DNA from: Prototheca cutis
Taxonomy: Eukaryota > Chlorophyta > Trebouxiophyceae > Chlorellales > Chlorellaceae
DNA length: 64,000 nucleotides
Assembly (NCBI GenBank): GCA_002897115.2
Contig: BCIH01000005.1
Coordinates: 498,009-562,008 of the forward strand
Direction of reading: 5' to 3'
The position numbers and the translations under genes were made by a program. Position 1 is the stretch's first letter. Each line of letters begins with the position of its first letter. Below the pieces are notes generated by a model, which had not been told where the DNA came from, made no database searches, and worked only from the letters and a program-made list of their open reading frames with translations. Positions 56,837-64,000 of this stretch are shown one piece after another.

Positions 56837-58880
56837 TCACCTCACCAAACCGGGGGAGGCATTGGCACGATCGCGCCCTGGCTTGGTCACTCGCCTTGCC
56901 TTCTGCCGGGAGCTGGGCTTGGCCCCGGGAGCACGCCTTTGTGATGCCTCAGCAGCGGCATGTCTTGTCGCCGACCGGCCCGCACCAGCCGCAGTCGCTG
57001 TGCGTGGCGCCGCGGGCTTGAGGGATTTGGGATCTGGCTTTGCAACCGGTGCCATTGATGACTCTGCATGCCGGCCGCGCTTCCCGCCTGAACTGGTGCC
57101 GTCACTCGTAGCCCGGGGGCTGGTTGGCAGGCGAGACGCGTCCTGCTCGGGTGCGCTGGCGCTTTCAGGCTCGCTGGCCTGTCCGGGCTGAGCAGTTTGA
57201 GCAGCGCCTGTGCTCGCCAGAGGGCCATCGGCGCGTTCGCGGGGATGCCCGACTGCTTGGCTGTGCTGCTGTCCANCCCCCCCCCTCCAACTCGGCCGCG
57301 TATGGCCTGTGATGGGCTTGCTACCAGTGGTCTTGCTCCGCTGGCCCTCCTCGTTCGGTCCAACCGCTGCCGCCACAGTGCTGGCAGCAGAAGTGTTCCA
57401 GTGTGGGGACCCGGATCTACTGGTCGGGGCCCGCGGCGTAGAAAGCAGGCTCTCCAGGGTTGGCTCCTCAATGTTTGGAGCGGCTGCACAAGTTGGCTTC
57501 CCTAATGAAGCTGCCTGCGGTGGCTCCCTGCTCGAGTGCTCCGAGAACGGCACGTCTGGAAGCTCAGCTGTTCTCGCGGACACCACTGCGCTGCTCGGCT
57601 GCTCCTGGGCGTTTGCTGCGGTGGCCAACGCCGGTGGCGGAGTGGAGGCACCAGTCTCTGAGGCCACCTGCGGACTTGCGACGCCATTCGTCGCTGCCAG
57701 GGAGCAGGAACCTCGCCGTTCCTCCACACGTGTCGCAGTCGTGGCAACGGCGCGTGCGGCGCCACCCGGCCGCGTGTCCTGAACTTGATGCGTGACGACC
57801 ACCACCTCTGGCGTGCGGTTGTTGAAGGCTCGCGTCGCACGCAGGATGGCCTCCCCCACGGCACGCTCGATCTCTCGCGGTGTTGAGGTCGCAGCCAGCC
57901 CCGCTGCCGCCCGCTCTGCCGCCACATGCAGCACCCTCAGCAGCCGCTTGCCATCCTGCAGTTTTCACAGGAAGGCAGGTCGGGCTGGGCGCGCTGTGGC
58001 ACCGACAAAACTGCGGTCATGCGGAGCAGAGAGAGCAGGGGAGTGTGCTGGGCAGTGGCCACTGTGCCATTCCCTTGTGCACACACAGAGAAGACCCGGT
58101 CAACCCAACAGCAACTGCACCACACATCAGCAACTCCGCCGCAGTCGCACCTGCCACATGGCCCGCGTGGTGACTCGAACCCTGGCTTTCAGAAACGGTG
58201 GCCCTCGCGCGGGCTGTGCTCCTGCTGGGCCTTCCGCCGACGCGGCCTGCTCCTCATCTTCCTGCGGACGCTGCTGTCTCGGCGCCGCGGGAGGCCTCAT
58301 GTAGTCCACGGCTGCGATGACGATGCCTTCCTGGGCTAACCGCCGCCGCATGTCCAATCCCATCTCTGTCGCACTTCCCGTGCCCTGTGGATTTTTGGAT
58401 TTTTGGATTTTTGGGGTGTGTGTGTGTGTGTTGGGGGGGGGGTCAACCCTTGTGTGTTGTTGTTCATTGGGACACCAAACCGGCAAACCACTGGCATGAT
58501 GATATTGCCACCAAGGGACAATGATTCTCATGCTGAAATGGCGCATGCATCTAAACTCCCTCCAAATCCCCCCTCTTTCTCCCCACCACTAACCAACCAC
58601 CACACGCCTTGTCGCCGTCGTGGTAGAAACTTGTGAGGTTGGTCCGGCCAATGACAGACAGACTGGAGGGCTGTGCCAACTCATTGCGGCTACGGAGCTG
58701 ACTCACCCCTGCCATCTCGCCGTTACGAATGACGAGGGTGTTGTGCACCCCCGTCTCCCGCGCCAGCTGCAGGGTCAAGTGGGTTTGGACCAAGGGACAT
58801 GATGCCTACAGCATGTTCCGAGCGCTTTTTCTTGTTCCAGACAATCTTGTGCGCCTGTCCCCCTTCTTCCCCTTCCCCCC

Positions 58881-58979
<99 letters not shown>

Positions 58980-61033
58980 CCCTGTTCAGACCTGGGCATG
59001 GGCACAGAGAAAGGCATACTCCCCATGCACCGGCAAAAAATGCTGGGGTTTGAGGAGACGGAGCAGTTCCTCGAGTTCCTCCCTGCAGCGGTCAAGTCAG
59101 GGTGTGCACATTTGATGTGGAAACAACACTCTGTTGTCGAAGCAGCAGCGGAACTTGTCGGGTTCCAGTGCAGGGGCAGGGACAGGAGGGACAACCCCCC
59201 AAGCTACAACCCAACTCAAGATGACCGAAACAAACAAAAAAACAAGCAGCCGCCCCACAACTCATCTCACCGGTAGGCATGGCCCGAGGTGTGGAGCATG
59301 GTGCCCGAGCCCATGACGACGCGGGTGCCCAGGCCTGCGATGGCATTCATCAGGGACATGACCTTTTGATCGTTGCCCGGAATGACCTTGGCCGAGTAGA
59401 GCAGCATGTCATCTGGTCCTAGAACAAGAGAAGAGCTGGCGTTGGTTGCCGCCCGTGCCAGCGCGGCCCTCGGCTCGCCCTGGCTCCCGGTGGTGACCAC
59501 GACGATCTCGCGCGGTGCCCATTCGTGGAGCTGATCCGCAGGGACCAGGCTCGCCGGGTCGAGAGGGGCGCGGCCCGTCCGCGTCGCGGCGTCCAGGTAC
59601 GTATGCAGTGCGGGTCCCAGGAAGCACAGTCGTCGACCCGCGGCGTCCGCGGCACGCTTGACTGAGGTCAGGCGGTGCAGGTTGGATGCAAACTGCGTCG
59701 TGACGATGCGGCCGGCACCCCGGAAATCCAGCATACGCTGCGCCAGCGAGCGCTGTACCACTGCCTCGCTGAGTGTGCGGCCCGCGGAGTTGACGTTTGT
59801 TGAGTCAGACATCAACAGCGTCACGCCCTCGTTGCCCAGTCGCTCTAAAAACGCCCGGTCCAGGCACTCGCCGTCGACGGGCGTCTCGTCAATCTTCCAG
59901 TCCCCGCTGTGCACGATGGTGCCGGCCTCGCTGCGGAGCACCATGCCACAGCAGTCAGGGATGGAGTGCGTCACCCGAAAGGCCTCTGCCATGAAAGGGC
60001 CGACCTGCAGCTGCTGGTGGGGTGCCATCCGGTGTGCCCGTGCTGAGTTCCACAGCTTGTACTCCTGCATACGTATGGCGGGAGCATGGCGGTGTCCATG
60101 TGGTTGTGCAGTCATTTTCATGAGGAATCAGTCAGAAACCCCGCGCGCCAACCCCCTTCTCGCACCTTGAGCCGGCGCTCGATGAGCTGCATCGGAAAGG
60201 CCGGAGCAAAGATGGGTGTGTTAGGGTCGAGGGCCGGCACTACCCACGGCAGCGCGCCGATATGGTCCTCGTGCCCATGCGTTATCAGCACCGCTTCAAT
60301 TCGATCCTTCCACTGAGCCAGGAACGACGTATCAGGCAGGATCTTCGCCATCCCAAGGTCAAGCACACTGTGGCATGGAACGTGTGCGCGCTGGGGTGGG
60401 TGGGTGGAGGAGGCCATACAACAGCAAGTCCGTCAACGGCCGGCTGCACCGCCAAAAACAAGCATATGCACCAAAAAACTTGACTCACTCTGGGAACATG
60501 AGGCCCGCATCGAGGAGGATATAGCGGTCACCCACGCCGATGAGCATGCAGTTCATGCCAATCTCGCCGAGGCCACCGATGGGCAGCACCCGCAGAGGTG
60601 GGCCTTCCTTCCCCGGAGGCCCTGGGAAGCTGGCACCACCGCCCGGCACCGTCAGCGATGAGCCCAGGTGGTCCACACCATTGCCTCTTAGCCGAAACCG
60701 GGTGCCGGCGGCCGTCGCCACCACCTGGCGCTGCGGGCTTCCTGCAGACGAGAGGTGGGGCACGCTTTCAGTGCACATCCATGAAATGAGATGTTGCAAA
60801 TCTACATTAGATCACGGCACGAGTGTCTGTTGCCCTGCGGTGCTCAGAGCCCCGCATGTGTGCCGGGCTCCTACCGGACACCTGCAGAGGGCCTGCACAC
60901 AATGCACACGGCACACGCGCAACGCACCAGATTGGCAGCGACGCACTGTGGCGATGCCATTAGGTGCTACATGCGGCGAAGAGGATGCCGGGATAAACGG
61001 CCTTGGAGCTCGCAGGGGGTGGACTGCCTCCAT
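56837..61033 (-). CDS. RNJ: RNase J (metallo-beta-lactamase/beta-CASP), probably plastid-targeted
   Basis: Start ATG at 61033 is inferred: that exon is Arg/Ser/Ala-rich ([19 protein letters not shown]) like a transit peptide and joins in phase to [12 protein letters not shown]. The core begins [20 protein letters not shown] and [13 protein letters not shown]. It continues with the metal motif [13 protein letters not shown], then [53 protein letters not shown] and the beta-CASP motif HTSGHA. The exon near 59080-58992 gives [17 protein letters not shown], followed after a (TG)n-filled intron by [18 protein letters not shown] 365-residue Ala/Ser/Pro-rich C-terminal exon (to 56837) ends in a basic tail. 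Family knowledge: plant and algal RNase J is a chloroplast endo/5'-exonuclease that trims transcripts and removes antisense RNA. All metal ligands are present. An N at 57276 lies in the last exon. Confidence 0.9.
58882..58977. repeat. (CA)47 microsatellite in an RNase J intron
   Basis: About 95 bp of perfect dinucleotide repeat, the longest in the window. It fills nearly half of a short intron between the exon ending CAHAQ and the exon starting with LARETG-type sequence. Confidence 0.97.
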
Positions 61034-61439
61034 GGCGGAGTGGGAACCGGGTCGGTCTCCCGCCGGACTTTGCCCCGCTATGCATTCGCTGTAGCCATGT
61101 CACGCATGCGACATTTTTTTTGAAGCATGCGCATGTAATATATCAAAGCTCATATGTGAATATGACATCACCGTGCATGTCCGGAGGTGGTTTTCATGGC
61201 GCTCCATCGTCGTGCTGCCCGGATGTCATGCGGAGATTTGACCAAACCCCCCCGCTCCCTGCCCACAGAGGCACCCCCGGCCACCACCGTCGTCGAGCCT
61301 GCCTTGGCCAAACGTCTGTCTACTCATTTCATCGACATAATGTGCAGGTTCACAAGAAATGGGTTCGTCGCAGGCATCGTGCCTTCTCCAAGCGTTTCCA
61401 CTGCCCTGCAGTCGGTCAATCATGCCAAGCATGCTTAGC
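61034..61439. other. Intergenic region between RNase J and TTL-like genes
   Basis: 406 bp between the RNase J start and the stop of the upstream TTL-like gene on the same strand. It presumably carries the RNase J promoter. Confidence 0.45.
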
Positions 61440-63539
61440 TCAGAGCTCGGCGCGATAGTGTTCCAGGGACACCTGATTCCACGTGCGGGCCAGGGCTGCC
61501 TCAAATTCCTGATCGCTCGGCGTCCACAGCTCCCTGCTTCGGGACAGTGCCAGCACCACCTTGTCCACCAGTGTCGGCTGAAATGCAGCAACCGCTGGCG
61601 CTGCGGACTTGTGAGCCTTTGCGGCACCACCCCAGTCGAGCTGCGGCAGCCAAGCCGCCCACCATGCTGGACTGGGTCGAGAATTGTCATTCGCGTTGTC
61701 TGCGATGACTTTGCTGTCGACACTGGCCGCCGCACGTCGTTGCTCTTGATCACCGGCCGCCGTAGCACTGCCCATCCCGCTGGATTTGTCAGCATAACCG
61801 GGAGCGACCCTGCACGCCTGCCTGTCTTCCAGCACAGCCTCCACCCACGGGCAGTCTCCAGCAACAGCCATGCAGGCTAGCGCTTCCTGAATCTCCGCTG
61901 TCAAGTCAGCAAAGTCAGTGCCCTGGGCGGTGGCTTCGGCCCGCAGCGCCCGCAGCGCCAGCCAGTGTCCCGGCAGCATGCCCTGCGGCTTGGCGGCCTG
62001 GTTTGCGGCCGCGTCATCCGCCGCTGCAGCGCTGGCGGCCAGCAGACGCACCGCCGCGGCGATAAACTGCTCCTTTTGCAGGTCAAAGGGTTCGCGACTG
62101 GCCGTGCCCCCGACGACCTTGCGTGCCAGGCTTGGCAGCCAGTTGACCTCGACCAGGTGCGGCGTGAGAGCATCATCCATCAAGAAATCGATGCCCAGCA
62201 CCTCGGCGTTGCCGCCCTGGTACCCAGGCAGCGCCGCGGCGACTGCGCGCTGATGTGGCAGCGAAGCCGCCAGTGCCGCAGCCACGGCCCGTCGCATGCA
62301 CCGCCACACTGCATCACTGCTGCCGGCACCGTGCATGCCATCAATGTGCTCCCACAGCTGCGACAGTGCCCAGGGCTCTGCCGCCTCACGGTCCTGTTTC
62401 CACAAATTGACCACCATAGACTCCATGCCATCGCTGGCGTTGCTGTCGCTGTCTTGCTGCTGCTGACCTTTGGCATCATCATGGGGGACAGTGGCGCTGG
62501 GACCCGGCGACTGGTCATCGGGGTCCTGGACCACAGACCCGTCGTTGGCCGCAGTACCACCAGTACCACTATTCTTGTCACGCTGGGCGGAGCCAAAAAC
62601 GACGACGCCGCCATCAAACAGGTATGCCCTGGCTGGGCTTGTGCCCCTGCTCAGGACCCAGAGCCGGACGTAGAAAGGGCGCCGGGCCACCAGCATCTGC
62701 CCGTCCACAAACTTCTGCGCGACGACAAAGGCTTGGCGCATCTCCCCACGCGGTCCGTGCCGTTTCTCCAGGGCCATTTTCAGTGCACGCTCGCCTGGGA
62801 CGATTGCGATGCCGCGGCCGCGGTGGGCCTCGCTCTTCAGTACCCAGGGCCGGCCGGGGCCGGCAGCCACCACCGCCCCCGCAAAGGACAGATAGTCGTC
62901 AGGAAGCACAAATGCCCCAGGGACAAACGCCGCTGCGCCCCGCACGCCGTACGCAGCACGCATGGTGGAGATGAGCCTCGCTTTCTTCGTGACCGCCTGC
63001 GACCCGGGCGAGCAGCTCACCAACTGCCCCGCCCGCAGGTGGGTGCTCAAAGCTCGGTAGCATGCCTGTAGGATTGGGGAGGGTGCGGTGGGGAGTGAAA
63101 GCCGTTGTCGGACGATTGGCAGGGTGTATCCATAACCATTCGTATGGCGCATTGTCTGGAACACGACTGCACAAGCAGCAGACACCCGCCGTCCTGCTGC
63201 TGGTGCGTAGCACGACATACGCAGACACCCTCGCGTATCCTGCCTTTCACCCCTGCAACGCACGTCTCTGCCTGCCCAGTACACGTCCCAGGCTTTGTTG
63301 TCGTGCCACCCCTTTGGGGACAGGAAGCCGCCATGGGAGGTGCCTGCCAGTGTGGCCATGCCGCCGCTGGAAGCCAGGGCCTCCTTCAGCAACTCGGTCT
63401 CGCCCTCCGCAAAGTCGTGCTCGTCTATCCAAAACCGCAGCGGATCGGCGCGCGCACAGAGCGCCAACAACAAACCAAAAAAGGCTATACATACGATACA
63501 ACCATGGGAACCTGGTCTTTGGCTACGTGGCCACACCAT
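61440..63539 (-). CDS. Tubulin-tyrosine-ligase-like (TTL-domain) protein with N-terminal hydrophobic signal
   Basis: ATG at 63539 opens MVWPRSQRPGSHGCIVCIAF, then LLLALCARADPL, a signal-peptide or signal-anchor profile. Exon 1 continues FWIDEHDFAEGETELLKEAL and GWHDNKAWDVYWAGRD. An intron (about 63264 to 63068) joins to ACYRALSTHLRAGQLVSCSPG, typical of TTL proteins, then ATP-grasp-like blocks: AVTKKARLISTMRAAYG, PWVLKSEAHRGRGIAIV, FVVAQKFVDGQMLVARRPFYVRLWVL and FLMDDALTPHLVEVNWLPSLA. A linker rich in Asp/Ser/Gln interrupts the domain after YLFDGGVVVFG, and the C-terminus is Ala-rich. Family knowledge: TTL enzymes ligate Tyr, Glu or Gly to proteins, mainly tubulin. The secretory-type N-terminus is unusual for a tubulin enzyme, so substrate and location are open. 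Confidence 0.82.
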   Translation of the reverse strand: MVWPRSQRPGSHGCIVCIAFFGLLLALCARADPLRFWIDEHDFAEGETELLKEALASSGGMATLAGTSHGGFLSPKGWHDNKAWDVYWAGRDVRCRGERQDTRGCLRMSCYAPAAGRRVSAACAVVFQTMRHTNGYGYTLPIVRQRLSLPTAPSPILQACYRALSTHLRAGQLVSCSPGSQAVTKKARLISTMRAAYGVRGAAAFVPGAFVLPDDYLSFAGAVVAAGPGRPWVLKSEAHRGRGIAIVPGERALKMALEKRHGPRGEMRQAFVVAQKFVDGQMLVARRPFYVRLWVLSRGTSPARAYLFDGGVVVFGSAQRDKNSGTGGTAANDGSVVQDPDDQSPGPSATVPHDDAKGQQQQDSDSNASDGMESMVVNLWKQDREAAEPWALSQLWEHIDGMHGAGSSDAVWRCMRRAVAAALAASLPHQRAVAAALPGYQGGNAEVLGIDFLMDDALTPHLVEVNWLPSLARKVVGGTASREPFDLQKEQFIAAAVRLLAASAAAADDAAANQAAKPQGMLPGHWLALRALRAEATAQGTDFADLTAEIQEALACMAVAGDCPWVEAVLEDRQACRVAPGYADKSSGMGSATAAGDQEQRRAAASVDSKVIADNANDNSRPSPAWWAAWLPQLDWGGAAKAHKSAAPAVAAFQPTLVDKVVLALSRSRELWTPSDQEFEAALARTWNQVSLEHYRAEL

Positions 63540-63653
63540 CTTGGATTTGTGGCGTGCACCCACCCGAGGCCTCCCGGCAAGGTCGGCCCGAAGCTATAAC
63601 GCCATGCGCCGCAATCACACAGGGTTTGGAAGAGGCACTACATTCAAAACTTC

Positions 63654-64000
63654 CTATGAAACCAAATGCAAATGCCGCACGCAATGTGTTGGAACTCCCA
63701 GCTTGTTTTTCTTGGTGAGCATATGTGTGCCGGGGGTGTCGGGCAGTGGAGGACGTCTCTGCCGGCCTCCTCCCACAAACCCTAAGGGAAGCGCACGGCG
63801 CTCGTGCGCACGCCGGCCACGCGAGGCTGGCCGGCTCCCACGCCTGGCCAGCCGCACGCTCCCTCGACGCGCTGTAAACCCATCCTCGCGGATCTCGTGG
63901 ACTGAAAAATACACAGTCAGGGGTTTACCCTCGGTTATCACTGTCTTGACTTCATCGGCCGCCACTTGCGGCGGGGAAGGCCCTGCACCATGAGGGCTGT
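63654..64000 (-). CDS. Partial gene running off the window, unknown
   Basis: A minus-strand frame is open from the window end down to a TAA-type stop at 63654. Its first half reads GPSPPQVAADEVKTVITEGK, then PLTVYFSVHEIREDGF, which looks like a real globular segment. The second half is Arg-rich and may already be intron. No family is recognised. The 5' part lies beyond position 64000. Confidence 0.35.
   Translation of the reverse strand, partial: SPHGAGPSPPQVAADEVKTVITEGKPLTVYFSVHEIREDGFTARRGSVRLARRGSRPASRGRRAHERRALPLGFVGGGRQRRPPLPDTPGTHMLTKKNKLGVPTHCVRHLHLVS

Noticed and set aside
58723..58977. Minus-strand frame of alternating Cys-Val
   Set aside because: It is only the translation of the (CA)47 microsatellite in an RNase J intron.

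Overview
The window reads as nuclear DNA of a GC-rich green alga, most likely a trebouxiophyte of the Chlorella/Auxenochlorella/Prototheca type. The evidence is internal. Genes are protein-coding and cut by many short GT-AG introns (about 70-400 nt). Products include plant-type SnRK2 kinases, a plant PP7-like phosphatase, a RABE-like Rab, a plant-type myosin, ERG28 and an RNase J with a transit-like N-terminus. TGTAA, the green-algal poly(A) signal, follows two stop codons. TG/CA microsatellites are abundant, mostly in introns. I saw no prokaryotic operons, rRNA, tRNA or CRISPR. Splice models are built by eye from reading frame, phase and family similarity.

Layout. 0.2-4.6 kb (-): SulP anion transporter with STAS and cyclic-nucleotide-binding domains. 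5.3-9.5 kb (+): GON4L-like chromatin protein. 9.7-11.1 kb (-): Rab8/RABE GTPase. 12.2-14.2 kb (-): F-box/leucine-rich-repeat protein. 14.7-19.6 kb (+): full-length mitochondrial-type NAD(P) transhydrogenase. 21.0-23.0 kb (+): ATAD1/Msp1 AAA ATPase. 24.0-28.2 kb (-): two tandem SnRK2-type kinases. 28.5-30.7 kb (+): PP7-like phosphatase. 31.1-31.5 kb (-): possible proline-rich protein. 32.5-35.2 kb (-): TVP38/TMEM64 (VTT) membrane protein. 35.8-37.0 kb (+): unknown protein. 37.4-43.2 kb (-): class XI-like myosin. 43.6-46.8 kb (+): condensin II subunit CAP-H2. 47.2-48.4 kb (-): eIF4E. 48.9-49.8 kb (-): ERG28. 51.2-53.6 kb (-): unknown multi-pass membrane protein. 53.9-54.8 kb (+): ribosomal protein eL14. 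55.5-56.5 kb (+): DENR. 56.8-61.0 kb (-): RNase J. 61.4-63.5 kb (-): TTL-like protein. 63.65-64 kb (-): a partial gene running off the window.

Gene organisation. Several neighbours are divergent pairs separated by 310-617 bp, so each gap probably works as a shared promoter. The SnRK2/PP7 and myosin/CAP-H2 pairs are the clearest. There is a loose run of translation genes (eIF4E, eL14, DENR) at 47-56.5 kb.

The most unusual find is a dispersed element of about 0.6 kb, present twice in the same orientation (about 19.93-20.59 kb and 50.07-50.65 kb). Its minus strand carries the decayed 3' end of a protein with a zinc-ribbon-like cysteine pattern, an N-R-D motif and a terminal helix. That layout recalls the C-terminus of TnpB/Fanzor-type RNA-guided nucleases. 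Other points of note are three probable GC-AG introns, an ERG28 stop codon that overlaps a strong splice donor, and a DENR that lacks most of its zinc-binding cysteines.
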